Origin: Gemmatimonadaceae bacterium
Lineage (GTDB): Bacteria > Latescibacterota > UBA2968 > UBA8231
DNA: 42,743 bases
Direction: 5' to 3'
Assembly: GCA_002726335.1 (NCBI GenBank)
Contig: PBSR01000210.1
Span: 1-42,743, forward strand
The notes under the pieces were generated by a model that had not been told where the DNA came from, did not search any database, and was given only the letters and a program-made list of their open reading frames with translations. A program made the position numbers and the translations under genes. This document shows positions 16,571 to 24,958 of this stretch, one piece after another; positions within the stretch are counted from its first letter, which is position 1; every line of letters starts with the position of its first letter.

Positions 16571-17449
16571 TCACCGGGGCATCTGATTCTGCGTGTGCGC
16601 CCGCCCCGCCCGGGCGGTCTCTTCGCTGCCGCCGGCGATGACACGTGCGCCGGCATCGATCTTCTCCCCCACGTTCTCCGGCGTCGCCGATGACAGGAAG
16701 GCGACACCATTCGCCGTGCAGGCCTTCAGGACACGCTCGTGGGTCGCCACCATCTCCGCCGACCAGGGGTCGGGAACGCGCAGGTGGCCCAGAGACATGC
16801 TCAGATCCCCCGGACCCATCTCCGCGAATCCGATTCCGGGCACCGCGAGGATCTCCTCGATGTGGGGCAGCGCCGCGCGCGACTCGATCTTGAGCCCCAG
16901 CAACAGCTCGCCTTCGGGATTCAGCGGCCAGGGATCTGCCCGCTGGACGTACTCGTCCCGGTCCACGCCCCAGATCCACGCCGCCGTCGGCTCGGAGCCC
17001 ACGCCACGCCGACCTTCCCCGAGACCGTCACCGACGCCCGTGCGGTGGATCGGATAACGGCAGCTTTCGACGAAGGCACGCACGGCGGCGGCCGACTCGG
17101 CCTGACACAGCAGGATGCCATGCACTCCGCGAGCCAGGATCTGGCGGAATTGCCAGGCATTGGTGCGGACCATCTCTTCGGACACGGCCTCGACGGGGGC
17201 TTCGACGATCACCGTCGGCGTCGGGTGCCCGCTGTCTGTCGGCCCCGCGTCGACGAGACCCTTCATGTACTGTTCGAGCCCGGTCATGTCGAAAGCGCCG
17301 TGCTCCATGCCGACGTTGAGGTAGTCGGCCCATGTACGGGAGTCCTGCACGCCTTGGTCGTGTGTCAGCACGTGACCGGTGTGGGCTCCCGTGTAGTACA
17401 CGGGCTGGCCCGCGGCCAGCAGCTGGATCGTCCGGTTGACTCGAGTCAT
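16571..17449 (-). CDS. HpcH/HpaI-family aldolase/citrate-lyase-like TIM barrel
   Basis: 292 residues, AAGGAG before the ATG. Family motifs: VIVEAPVEA near residue 80, GVHGILLCQAESAAAVRAFV near 110, then the metal site LGLKIESRAALPHIEEIL (Glu) and GIGFAEMGPGDLSMSLGH (Asp). Class II aldolases of this type cleave 4-hydroxy-2-oxo acids to pyruvate plus an aldehyde in aromatic or sugar-acid breakdown. It lies between two sulfatase-fold genes, 41 bp from one and 74 bp from the other, all minus strand. It may process the carbon skeleton released by those hydrolases. The last residues (RAGRAHTQNQMPR) are not conserved-looking. Confidence 0.88.
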   Translation of the reverse strand: MTRVNRTIQLLAAGQPVYYTGAHTGHVLTHDQGVQDSRTWADYLNVGMEHGAFDMTGLEQYMKGLVDAGPTDSGHPTPTVIVEAPVEAVSEEMVRTNAWQFRQILARGVHGILLCQAESAAAVRAFVESCRYPIHRTGVGDGLGEGRRGVGSEPTAAWIWGVDRDEYVQRADPWPLNPEGELLLGLKIESRAALPHIEEILAVPGIGFAEMGPGDLSMSLGHLRVPDPWSAEMVATHERVLKACTANGVAFLSSATPENVGEKIDAGARVIAGGSEETARAGRAHTQNQMPR

Positions 17450-17523
17450 CGGTTCTCCTTGCTGGAGGATAATGCACGCCTCGCCCCATCGGTCAAGTTC
17501 AGAGGATGTCGGCGCAGCACTCG

Positions 17524-18972
17524 TCAGCGCGTGTTGCTCTCAGGCCCGTCGCCGAGGGGACCCACGACGCCCAGCCGTAGGGCCGGGTAGAGTGTGCTGA
17601 CCATGGTCGTATCCCCCGTGCGTCGGGCATAGTCCCAGAACAAGCGCATCAGCTCCTCGTGCTTGGCCCGGTGGGCGGGCTCACCGGCCAGGTTCCGCAT
17701 CTCGTGTGGATCATCGGCCAGGTTGTAGAGTTCGTCGAAATCGAAGCCGTTGACGGCCAGCTTCCAGTCACCGTCCCACACCACCCTCTGCGTCACTCGC
17801 CAGCGATTTCCGTAGTACTCAGCGTAGCCACGACCCCACTCCGCGTCGTCTTCGGGTGCGCCCAGAAGTGACACGAAGCTCCGCGAATCCGCCACGTCGA
17901 TCGGCTCCGCTCCTGCGAGCTCCAGCAGGGTCGGCGCCAGATCGTGGAGGCCGGTTCGCGCCTGAGACTGCATACCCCGCTCTACACCCGGGCCGCTTAC
18001 GATGAGGGGCACGCGGTAGACCTCCTCGAAGGCGGAGATGTCTTTGAAGAACAGGCCGTGGGCGCCAAGCAGGTCGCCGTGGTCGGCGCACATGACAACG
18101 ATCGTATCCTCCGTCTTTCCGGAGCGATCGAGGAAGTCGAGGACCCGGCCGAACTGCGTATCGATCTCGGTGATAGAGCCGTAGTAGCAGGCCCGCGCCG
18201 TGCGCTTCTGCTGTGCGCTCAGCTGTCGCCAGATGCCCTGAGCCCGTCGATACAGGCCGGGCCGGTCAGACATTTCGTCATCGGCATTCGGCGGCGGTGG
18301 TAGTTCCGCTGCTTCGTACTCCTCGAAGTACGAACGCTGTGTGATGTAGGGATCGTGGGGCTCCTGGAAGCTGACGAAACAGCACCACGGCTGCTCCTCG
18401 AGCACCGCGTCCTGCAGAAACTCGAGCGCCATCGTCGTGGCGATTCCCATGTCTCGCTCCGCTGCCGGACGATCGGTGGCGCCACACAGTAGATGCGCCC
18501 CGTATCCGGGCGGTTCGTCGAGATGGATGGCAGGGTCGCACGGTGCAACCCGTGGCTGGCCATCGAGCACGTCCTCCCGGCGCGCGGCGAAGCGGTCGCT
18601 GTGCAGGCCGCAGTCCACCTGCCAACCGAATCGCTGCAGGTCGTTGGTCCGTTCCACGTGCCATTTGCCGAAGTAACCGGTGCGATACCCCGCATCTCCG
18701 AGACGCTGGGCAAAGTGGGGTTTGTCGGGGCGCAGCACGTGCAGGTCGGGTTCGTTGTGCAGTACCTCGAGAACGCCATGGTTGTGCGGCATCAGACCCG
18801 TCATGATACTGGCACGTGTGGGCGAGCAGATGTTGTTGGGAGTGTACGCCCGTGGGAATCGCACGCCCTGCGCAGCAAGGCGATCCAGGCAGGGTGTACG
18901 GCAAACGTGTCCGGGATCCAGGACCTGGGCCTGCATCTGGTCGGCCATGAGGATGAGGATGTTGGGCGCCAT
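17524..18972 (-). CDS. Formylglycine-dependent sulfatase
   Basis: 482 residues beginning MAPNILILMADQ, the first metal-ligand strand. The active site is NNICSPTRASIMTG, a perfect C-x-P-x-R-x4-TG motif whose Cys is oxidised to formylglycine in active sulfatases. Downstream landmarks are GKWHVERTND, SFQEPHDPY, MCADHGDLLGAHGLFFKD and a C-terminal DELYNLADDPHEMRNLA. This is the S1-type architecture of enzymes acting on sulfated sugars. No signal peptide is seen, so it may be cytoplasmic. No formylglycine-generating enzyme gene lies in the window; it must be supplied elsewhere. Confidence 0.93.
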   Translation of the reverse strand: MAPNILILMADQMQAQVLDPGHVCRTPCLDRLAAQGVRFPRAYTPNNICSPTRASIMTGLMPHNHGVLEVLHNEPDLHVLRPDKPHFAQRLGDAGYRTGYFGKWHVERTNDLQRFGWQVDCGLHSDRFAARREDVLDGQPRVAPCDPAIHLDEPPGYGAHLLCGATDRPAAERDMGIATTMALEFLQDAVLEEQPWCCFVSFQEPHDPYITQRSYFEEYEAAELPPPPNADDEMSDRPGLYRRAQGIWRQLSAQQKRTARACYYGSITEIDTQFGRVLDFLDRSGKTEDTIVVMCADHGDLLGAHGLFFKDISAFEEVYRVPLIVSGPGVERGMQSQARTGLHDLAPTLLELAGAEPIDVADSRSFVSLLGAPEDDAEWGRGYAEYYGNRWRVTQRVVWDGDWKLAVNGFDFDELYNLADDPHEMRNLAGEPAHRAKHEELMRLFWDYARRTGDTTMVSTLYPALRLGVVGPLGDGPESNTR

Positions 18973-19057
18973 CGGTGTCAGACTCCGGAGACTCGCGATG
19001 CGCGTCGGCGCATGGCTCTGCTGGTGAAACGGATGCGACGCTTGTGTCGTGTGATAA

Positions 19058-19192
19058 AGGGCGCGTCGATCATCGGGTCAAGAGTCGCTTGACCTGCCGG
19101 CGACGGCGCAAACGGTGCCGTTGCGGCTTGCTGTCGCCAGCGCCCTGATCCTCGGCGGCGTTCTGCTGGCCATCCTCAATCCTGCGAGATAG
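19058..19192 (+). pseudogene. Possible C-terminal remnant of an EamA/DMT-type transporter
   Basis: A 44-codon plus-strand frame ends VPLRLAVASALILGGVLLAILNPAR and a TAG at 19190-19192. The hydrophobic pattern (ALILGGVLLAIL after PLRL) is that of the last transmembrane helix of EamA drug/metabolite transporters. No start codon or upstream helices exist: TGA TAA precede at 19052-19057. If real, it is the tail of a lost gene, overlapping the 3' end of the TauE gene by 17 bp. A chance hydrophobic frame is possible. The rest of the 203-bp gap shows nothing else. Confidence 0.35.
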
Positions 19193-19925
19193 ACAGCATG
19201 TGCAGCCCGCGGATCAGCCAGACCAGGCCGATTCCGGTCGCTGCATAGCGCGTCATCTTCAGGAACCTGCTGTCGCTCACCCTGTGCAGAACCTGCTTGC
19301 CCAGATAACTGCCCAGGGGCGGAATGGCCATCATCATCGGCACCAGCCACCAGCTGAAAGGACGGGCCTGCTGCGTGTCGATCAGTATCGCCGCGAAGTA
19401 GACGATCTTCATGGCGTGACTCAGGCTCTGGGTCAGCGCCTTCGTTGCGATGATCTGAAAGCGGTTGAGTCGATCCGTCAGAAAGAACACGTCGAGGGCG
19501 GGACCGGAAGCCCCGGCCAGCACCTGGGCGCCGAACACGGTGGCTCCGCAGAGCGACGCCACAGCACCCTTCGTGATATCCATTCGCCCCGCCAGGCCCG
19601 GCAGTCGACCGATCAGCGGCAGGCTCCCCAGGGCGATGAACACCACCGCCTTGCTCGGCGCCAGCGCCAGCCAGGACAGGATCAGATAGGCCACCAGGGC
19701 ACCGGCGAAGTAGCGCGGTAGAAATCGCCACTCCACGTCGGCGCGGTGCAGCCAGGCGCGGCTCCCGTTCGACGCCAGCTGCGTGAAGCCGTGCAGCACC
19801 ATGGCCCACTCCACCGGCAACAGCAGGAGGATGATCCCCATCAGGATCATGCCCCCTCCCATGCCGAGAATGCCGGAAAGTGTGCTGGTGGCCAACACGG
19901 CCACGGCGATCCAGATATTGTCCAT
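19176..19925 (-). CDS. Sulfite exporter TauE/SafE family permease
   Basis: 249 residues, almost entirely membrane helices. It has the internal repeat typical of the family: ATSTLSGILGMGGGMILMGIILLLL near the N-terminus and MAIPPLGSYLGKQVLHRVSDSRFLKM in the second half. Members export sulfite, sulfoacetate or similar anions. It heads the array containing two sulfatase-fold genes and an aldolase, and is divergently paired with a LysR regulator. This is a common arrangement for sulfur-compound export induced by its substrate. Confidence 0.88.
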   Translation of the reverse strand: MDNIWIAVAVLATSTLSGILGMGGGMILMGIILLLLPVEWAMVLHGFTQLASNGSRAWLHRADVEWRFLPRYFAGALVAYLILSWLALAPSKAVVFIALGSLPLIGRLPGLAGRMDITKGAVASLCGATVFGAQVLAGASGPALDVFFLTDRLNRFQIIATKALTQSLSHAMKIVYFAAILIDTQQARPFSWWLVPMMMAIPPLGSYLGKQVLHRVSDSRFLKMTRYAATGIGLVWLIRGLHMLSISQD

Positions 19926-19999
19926 TCAGCTGGTTCCCGTCCTCTCTCACTGCCATGATCGGGCAGGACGTCTGGCGACACCAGGGAATAGATGGACTC

Positions 20000-20014
20000 T
20001 ATTCAAGTAGAATA
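20000..20014. promoter_or_regulatory. Candidate LysR operator between tauE-like and lysR-like genes
   Basis: TATTC-AAGTA-GAATA, a perfect 5-bp inverted repeat with a 5-bp spacer, lies in the 104-bp divergent region, 16 bases before the LysR ATG. The surrounding 45 bases are AT-rich compared with the rest of the window. LysR-type proteins bind short interrupted dyads (T-N11-A type) in such positions. The fit to the consensus is loose, so this is a candidate only. Confidence 0.4.
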
Positions 20015-20029
20015 CCTACTTTATCAGGC

Positions 20030-20914
20030 ATGATCGAATACTTTCAGGCTCTGGACGCTCTCGACCGCCACACCACCACCGCCGCCGCCGGCACCGCCCT
20101 GCGCCTCAGCCAGTCGGCGGTGAGCAAGCGGATCGCGGCCCTCGAGGCTCACCTCGGATACGCGGTCACCGAGCGCCGCGGAAGAGGCGTGGAATTCACC
20201 CCCGCCGGCAGGAGGCTGCTGGCCAGAGTGCGTCCCCTGCTCGGCGAGCTGCGCGATATCGTCAAAGCCGAGGGGGACGCCGAGGATTCCACGATCCTGA
20301 CGCTGGGAGTGTCCGAGTCGATCCTGGCCTCCTGGGGCGCCGACTCGTTGCGCCGGGCGATGGACAGCGTACCACAGGTTCATGTGGAGATCCACACACA
20401 TCGCAGTCCCGTCGTCGTCGACCGCGTGTGCTCGGGGGAATACATGCTGGGATTGTGTGCGGGTGTCGCCGATGCACCAGCAGATCTTGCCGTGCAGACA
20501 GTCGCAAGAGAACCGATGGTTCTCATCCCTTCGGGTCTGCTCCCCCTGCGGCAACGCCGGGGTCTGGCGATCGTGACGATCGAGGAGCACGCCGCCACCT
20601 GGCCGAGCATAGCCCGAGGGGTGCGCGCCGCGGGCTTCGAAGTGCAGGCGAGAGTCGAATCCTTCTCAGCCATCGCCCGCATGGCTGTCGCCGGCCTGGG
20701 CCACGGCCTCGTCCCTGTGGGGATCGCCCATGCTGCCGGGCTGGCCGCTGATCAGTACAGGATCTCCTCCCGCGCTCGCATCAGCCGCCCCGTCAGCATC
20801 ATCGGGCGCAAGAGTGTCGTTTCGCGGGCGCCGACGTCGGCTTTCGTCGAGCAGCTGGCAGCTTTGACTGACGAGGCGGTCGCCAGCCTTGCAGGTGTTC
20901 GGCGCCGGACGTAG
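20030..20914 (+). CDS. LysR-family transcriptional regulator
   Basis: 294 residues from the ATG at 20030; the frame is open further upstream but the family start (MIEYFQALDALDRHTTTAAA) is here. The winged helix-turn-helix spans ~1-60, with LRLSQSAVSKRIAALEAHLG as the recognition region and FTPAGRRLLARV closing it. The effector-binding domain follows (ILTLGVSESILASW, VAREPMVLI, MAVAGLGHGLVPVGIA). It is divergently transcribed from the TauE/SafE permease, 104 bp apart, and is its most likely regulator, possibly controlling the whole sulfatase-aldolase array. The N-terminal residues include an unusual HTTTAAAG run where relatives usually read GSFxxAA. Confidence 0.93.
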   Translation: MIEYFQALDALDRHTTTAAAGTALRLSQSAVSKRIAALEAHLGYAVTERRGRGVEFTPAGRRLLARVRPLLGELRDIVKAEGDAEDSTILTLGVSESILASWGADSLRRAMDSVPQVHVEIHTHRSPVVVDRVCSGEYMLGLCAGVADAPADLAVQTVAREPMVLIPSGLLPLRQRRGLAIVTIEEHAATWPSIARGVRAAGFEVQARVESFSAIARMAVAGLGHGLVPVGIAHAAGLAADQYRISSRARISRPVSIIGRKSVVSRAPTSAFVEQLAALTDEAVASLAGVRRRT

Positions 20915-20923
20915 CCTGCAAGG
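20887..20923 (+). terminator. Stem-loop at the end of the LysR gene
   Basis: CCTTGCAGG (20887-20895) and CCTGCAAGG (20915-20923) form a perfect 9-bp stem with a 19-base loop, spanning the LysR stop codon. There is no U-run afterwards, so intrinsic termination is uncertain; RNA stabilisation is an alternative. The following ~230 bases up to 21153 contain no gene I can support. Confidence 0.4.
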
Positions 20924-21153
20924 ACACAAGCTCGTTGGGCCCCGGATGTCTGGCGACATGGATGGGACATGTCGTAGCAGATTTCGATTGCTCCCGGACG
21001 AGGACTGGGGTATCATACTCAACAGTGCTCTACAGGGAGCCTCCAGCCTCCGGCAAGGGCCGTGCCCACCTACATCGCACCACCCACATGTAGTGCTCTC
21101 TTTCGGCCTGTGATCTGAGGAGGCGACAGGCGCCCACACGAAAGGGGGATGTT

Positions 21154-21903
21154 GTGCCCACCTCTCTATCGCCGTACCCCAACCTCGAACAGCTCCGCAA
21201 GCAGGCCAAGGATCTGCGCAAAGCGCACGGATCCGGCGCACCGGAAGCCGCCGCCCGTCTGCAGGCGTACGTCGCTCGTTTCTCCGAATGTGAGATCGAG
21301 CCGATCCTGGAGGCCGAGCTCGCCCTGCGTGACGCCCAGCACGTCATCGCCCGGGAGCATGGCTTTGGTAGCTGGCAGGACCTGCTGGCCGCGGTACGCC
21401 AGCAGCCGCCGGAGCCACGTCAGCTTCTCGTCGAGGCCGTGAGTTACACGGAGGACGAGTTGTTACCAGTGGAGCTGCTCCAGGTCGAGATCCTCGCGCG
21501 ACCCGACGGCAGTTCCACGGCCTGCGTCATCCTGAGGAGCGCCGACGACCGCATCCTCCCCATGACGATCGGCGCGCCGGAAGGTTTGTCTCTCGCGTCA
21601 TGCCTCAAGCAGGAGATCTTCCCCCGGCCGCTGACGCACGACCTGTTTACCGCCTGCGTCGAAGCCCTGCAGGGCGAGGTCACCGCCGTCGTCATCCATG
21701 CGATCGAGGAGACCACGTATCTGGCACACGTCATTCTGCAGGTGGCCGGTCAACGCAAGATTATCGACGCCCGCCCCTCCGACAGCCTCAACCTCGCCGC
21801 TCGTCGGCGAGCCCCTATCTACGCCACGCCGTCGTTGATGGAACGGGCGGGGCGTCACATCTCGGAGTTGGCCGCGATCGTCGAGGCGATGACTCGAGGA
21901 TGA
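21154..21903 (+). CDS. Bifunctional nuclease (DUF151/BFN) fused to a PNLE-type N-terminal module
   Basis: 249 residues from a GTG, preceded by AAAGGGGG. Residues 1-~82 form a helical module: PYPNLEQLRKQAKDLRKAH, EAAARLQAYV, ALRDAQHVIAREHGFGSWQDL. It recurs at the head of the epimerase (33002) and the broken sigma-54 activator (39196). Residues ~90-245 are a BFN domain: VEILARPDGSSTACVILRSA, ILPMTIGAPEGLSLASCL, TACVEALQGEVTAVVIHAI, IIDARPSDSLNLAARRRAPI. BFN domains in bacteria and plants are reported to have DNase/RNase activity or to act in stress physiology. The N-terminal module is familiar to me mainly from ankyrin-repeat proteins of environmental bacteria; its function is unknown. Confidence 0.85.
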   Translation: MPTSLSPYPNLEQLRKQAKDLRKAHGSGAPEAAARLQAYVARFSECEIEPILEAELALRDAQHVIAREHGFGSWQDLLAAVRQQPPEPRQLLVEAVSYTEDELLPVELLQVEILARPDGSSTACVILRSADDRILPMTIGAPEGLSLASCLKQEIFPRPLTHDLFTACVEALQGEVTAVVIHAIEETTYLAHVILQVAGQRKIIDARPSDSLNLAARRRAPIYATPSLMERAGRHISELAAIVEAMTRG

Positions 21904-21922
21904 GCATCCTGTCCCCGGCCCG

Positions 21923-21940
21923 CGGCGGGGTAACCCGCCG
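21923..21940 (+). terminator. GC-rich hairpin after the BFN gene
   Basis: CGGCGGG-GTAA-CCCGCCG: a perfect 7-bp stem closed by a GTAA (GNRA) tetraloop, 20 bases after the BFN stop. No U-tract follows (GGGGCTTGCC), so it is a weak or factor-assisted terminator, or an mRNA 3'-end stabiliser. Confidence 0.45.
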
Positions 21941-21997
21941 GGGGCTTGCCGTGGCTTGTCCTTGCCATTGCATGCCTGTCGGCTCCTTCTTCGAGAG

Positions 21998-22450
21998 ATG
22001 GAACAGACACACCTTCACCTGACGGGCCGCTGCCTCTGCGGCGCCGTCACCTACGACTGTGGCGCCGAGCCAGCCTCGGTCACGTACTGCCATTGCGATA
22101 CCTGCCGTCGTATGACCGGCAGCGCCTTCAACATCGGCGTCGGCGTACCTGCGGCGGAGCTGCACGTCACCGGGCAAGTCCGGGGATACCAGACGGCGGG
22201 GCAGCCGGACGAATCAGCCATCCGCGAATTCTGCCCTGACTGCGGCTCGCCCCTGTTCACCCGCTACCCGACGATGGTATTCATCAAGGCGGGCTCCCTC
22301 GACGATCCGACGGTGGTCTCGCCGACGCGGCAGATCTGGACCGAGATGGCCGTCCCCTGGTCCCGTATTCCCGATGGCTTGACGAGCCATCCGAGGAACG
22401 GCCCGAGCCCGTGGAAATCCGGGACCCCGAGGAACGACGCAGGTTCATGA
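21998..22450 (+). CDS. GFA-family (glutathione-dependent formaldehyde-activating-like) zinc protein
   Basis: 150 residues from the ATG at 21998, where the family start begins (MEQTHLHLTGRCLCGAVTY). The frame is open 14 codons further back. Zinc-binding cysteines are in GRCLCGAV, YCHCDTCRRMTGSAF and FCPDCGSPLF, the complete GFA pattern. Residues ~98-130 (IKAGSLDDPTV, QIWTEMAVPW) match the family's C-terminal half. Most GFA proteins have no proven reaction; a role in S-hydroxymethylglutathione handling is known only for a few. Confidence 0.9.
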   Translation: MEQTHLHLTGRCLCGAVTYDCGAEPASVTYCHCDTCRRMTGSAFNIGVGVPAAELHVTGQVRGYQTAGQPDESAIREFCPDCGSPLFTRYPTMVFIKAGSLDDPTVVSPTRQIWTEMAVPWSRIPDGLTSHPRNGPSPWKSGTPRNDAGS

Positions 22451-22536
22451 TGTAAGCGTCCTTTCCTATCCATCTGCGCTCTCATACGTTAGTTGACAAA
22501 GGGGGGATTTCAGGTCACGTCGTCGCAGGAGAGCTT

Positions 22537-24792
22537 GTGCAGGTGCGTGCTGAGGGTGGTGGAAACATTCGGGTGACACCGGCCGTCTATGTGGCGCTCC
22601 TGGCCGCCGTGGCCACACTGGCACTCTGGCTGCGGTTTCCCTTCCCGGAACCAGGATGGCAGCATGTAGACGAGCGTGCCTTCATCCTGCAGCCGCTGGC
22701 CTTCTTCAGCGGCGATCTCAACCCGCACTTCTTCAACTATCCCACCTTACAGCTCTACCTGGCGTCAGCCATCTACTGGCTCTATCACGCGCTGTTCTCA
22801 TCGGCCTCGATCGAGTCCTTCGTCGCCTATCGCTACTTTGTCGACGCCAGCGATCTGATCTTCATTTCCCGGGTCGTGACGACGCTGATGGCCGTGGGTA
22901 CCGTCATCGCCGCTGCCAGTCTCGGACGCCGGCTCTACGGCGAGGCCGGTGGTCTCATCGCCGCCCTGACACTGGCCGTCATCCCGCTGCACGTCCGTTT
23001 CTCGCACCTGGCGGCCACCGACGTCCCGGCGGCACTGTGGACGACACTGGCCGTGCTCTGGGCGGTGCGCATCGTGGAAGAACAGCGCCCCCGCGACCTC
23101 CTCATCGCCGGCGTCTTCGTCGGCCTGGCGGCCAGCACCAAGTACCCCGGCGTTTTCTGCGTGGTTCCCGTCGCCGTCGCCGCCTGGCAGGGACCGAACC
23201 GGATGGGACGATGTCTGCGGGCAGGCGCCGCCGCCGCCGCCGCCCTGGCACTGACATCCCCCTTCCTCTGGCTCAGTCCTCTGGAGGCCTGGCAGGACAT
23301 CTCCGCCATGGGCGTCGAGCATCTGGCCGGCGACAATCATCGGCCGAATGGCGGCCCCCTGCTCCACCTCGTGGAGCACACCCTTCGTTATGGTCTTGGC
23401 TTCGGAGTGTTGCTGACGGTCCTGATCGCCGTGGGCTGGCGCCCCCGAAGCATGACCCGGGCCGAGACGATCCTGTGCGCCGGCATCGCCGGCCTGGCGT
23501 TGCTGCCCGCTGTCGCCAGTTCCGGATTCATGCGCTACGCGATCCCCCTGGCCCCCGTACTGGCCGTGCTGGCCGCGCGGCCCCTCGTCCGTCTACCCCT
23601 GCCCCGCTGGGGGCTCGGCGCCTGGCTGCTCGTCGTCCTCGCCGTCCCCGCGTACGCCTCATGGCAATCGCGCACCATGCTCTCAGGCCCGGACACGCGC
23701 CTCGAGGCACTCGGCTGGCTCGAAGCGCGCCACGCTGATGGCTATCGACTGATCCAGGCGTCGGGATCAGGTGGCGCCCCGGGGTTCCTCACGCCGGAGG
23801 TCATCCTTGCCCGCGAGACCTACTTCCTTCGCAGTTACTCCGACGAGCAGTTGCGGCAGGCCTACGCGGAGCTCGCCCGGCGCTCCGACTTTCCGCCCCT
23901 TGCCGTTCGCGGGCTCAGCGAGGACGCCATCGTCGCGGCACCGGACTCGGCTTCCGGCAGCGGCATCCTGTGTCTCATCGATCATCCCATTCTTGTCGAT
24001 GAGGAGAATCGGTACGAGGAGCTGTCCCGTTGGCCTCTCGACTGGGTCGACTTTCGTGCCGGTCGTCTGGCCCGGGGTGTCTTCGACCCCGTCGACTGGC
24101 TGCTGCTGCCCGTCGACGGTTTCTCCTACATGCGGGCCACGGGTCCGAACGTGCGCCTGGCCACGGTGGGTCTGCCTCTGGCGGCTCCGGTGCCCGATAC
24201 CCGGTCATACTTCGCCCTGCGTGGCGCCGTCATGGATGCCAAGCGTGCTGTCGGCGAAGATCGATACGCGGAGGCGCAGGCTCTCTACGACCACATCTTC
24301 TCCAGCCCCTTCGTGATGGCGGAGCTGCTCACCAAGATCCTGCTCGTCGAGCTCTACACCGGTGCCGGGATGGCCCATTTCCAGCAGGGAGAACCGGGGC
24401 TCGCCCTGACCCTCTGGCAGCGCAGCTTGGAGATGCGCCCCAACGACGCCATCGCCCTGACCAACGTGGGCACGGCACTGACCGCGTTGAAGCGCTACGA
24501 CGAGGCCCTGGCTCACATGGAACGCGCCGCCAGTCTGTCCGCCTGGAACGCTGATCTGCTGTACAATCTTGGCACCCTCTATCTGCGACTGAGCCGCTTC
24601 ACAGAAGGCGCCAAAGTACTGGAGCGGGCCGTCGCCCTGCGCCCTGAGGCCGACGGTTTCAGCAACCTCGGCTGGGCCTGCCTCCGCCTCGGCCGGCGAG
24701 ACGACGCCGCACGATCCCTGCGGTCGGCCCTGGCTCTGGATCCCGACCACGAGCAGGCGAGACGGGGCCTCGACGAACTGAACCGACGCTAG
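22537..24792 (+). CDS. Membrane glycosyltransferase (PMT/ArnT fold) with C-terminal TPRs
   Basis: 751 residues from a GTG at 22537; AGGAG lies 5 bases upstream. The N-terminal ~380 residues contain many helices of the GT-C fold. The first loop has WQHVDERAFILQPLAFFSGDLNPHFFNYPTL-type sequence, with the Asp-Glu that GT-C enzymes use at the catalytic loop. Helices such as FISRVVTTLMAVGTVIAAAS and LLIAGVFVGLAASTKYPG are typical. Residues ~400-560 form an extracytoplasmic region. From ~610 on there are about four tetratricopeptide repeats (NVGTALTALKRYDEALAHME, NLGTLYLRLSRFTEGAKVLE, NLGWACLRLGRRDDAARSLR). Such proteins transfer sugars from polyprenyl-phosphate donors to lipid or protein; the acceptor is unknown. 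The TPRs probably recruit a partner. Confidence 0.88.
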   Translation: MQVRAEGGGNIRVTPAVYVALLAAVATLALWLRFPFPEPGWQHVDERAFILQPLAFFSGDLNPHFFNYPTLQLYLASAIYWLYHALFSSASIESFVAYRYFVDASDLIFISRVVTTLMAVGTVIAAASLGRRLYGEAGGLIAALTLAVIPLHVRFSHLAATDVPAALWTTLAVLWAVRIVEEQRPRDLLIAGVFVGLAASTKYPGVFCVVPVAVAAWQGPNRMGRCLRAGAAAAAALALTSPFLWLSPLEAWQDISAMGVEHLAGDNHRPNGGPLLHLVEHTLRYGLGFGVLLTVLIAVGWRPRSMTRAETILCAGIAGLALLPAVASSGFMRYAIPLAPVLAVLAARPLVRLPLPRWGLGAWLLVVLAVPAYASWQSRTMLSGPDTRLEALGWLEARHADGYRLIQASGSGGAPGFLTPEVILARETYFLRSYSDEQLRQAYAELARRSDFPPLAVRGLSEDAIVAAPDSASGSGILCLIDHPILVDEENRYEELSRWPLDWVDFRAGRLARGVFDPVDWLLLPVDGFSYMRATGPNVRLATVGLPLAAPVPDTRSYFALRGAVMDAKRAVGEDRYAEAQALYDHIFSSPFVMAELLTKILLVELYTGAGMAHFQQGEPGLALTLWQRSLEMRPNDAIALTNVGTALTALKRYDEALAHMERAASLSAWNADLLYNLGTLYLRLSRFTEGAKVLERAVALRPEADGFSNLGWACLRLGRRDDAARSLRSALALDPDHEQARRGLDELNRR

Positions 24793-24793
24793 T

Positions 24794-24828
24794 GCATCAA
24801 TCCTGTTGATGCCCCTATCAGCAGGATT
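24794..24828 (+). promoter_or_regulatory. Two overlapping, mutually exclusive hairpins before purC
   Basis: GCATCAA (24794-24800) pairs perfectly with TTGATGC (24806-24812) over a 5-base loop. AATCCTG (24799-24805) pairs perfectly with CAGGATT (24822-24828). The second stem uses the loop of the first, so both cannot form together. They occupy the short gap between the glycosyltransferase stop and purC. Such alternative folds occur in attenuators, but no U-run or leader peptide is seen. Chance is possible. Confidence 0.35.
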
Positions 24829-24868
24829 CATTGGCTCTGGTGCAGGTTGACCTGCCATGTTTTCCCGC

Positions 24869-24958
24869 ATGGACCCGTCACTGCATCCGACACTCGCGGA
24901 GGGTAAGACCAAAATGGACCTGTCACTGTATCCGACACTCGCGGAGGGCAAGACCAAG
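24869..24958 (+). repeat. 45-bp tandem duplication of the purC 5' end
   Basis: Units 24869-24913 and 24914-24958 are 45 bp each and differ at 4 positions, all transitions (C/T, C/T, T/C, A/G). They encode MDPSLHPTLAEGKTK and MDLSLYPTLAEGKTK, both in frame with purC. Each unit starts with ATG and contains the EGKTK nucleotide-binding element. The second unit is contiguous with the rest of the enzyme and is probably the original. Two of the four changes are synonymous. Confidence 0.9.

Noticed and set aside
20946..21113. Small plus-strand frame between the LysR and BFN genes
   Set aside because: No start signal, no conserved pattern; it runs through apparent non-coding sequence.
23210..23260. 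GCC-repeat run in the glycosyltransferase gene as a possible microsatellite
   Set aside because: It is a short Ala-rich helix (AGAAAAAALAL) within a membrane segment, normal in GC-rich genes.
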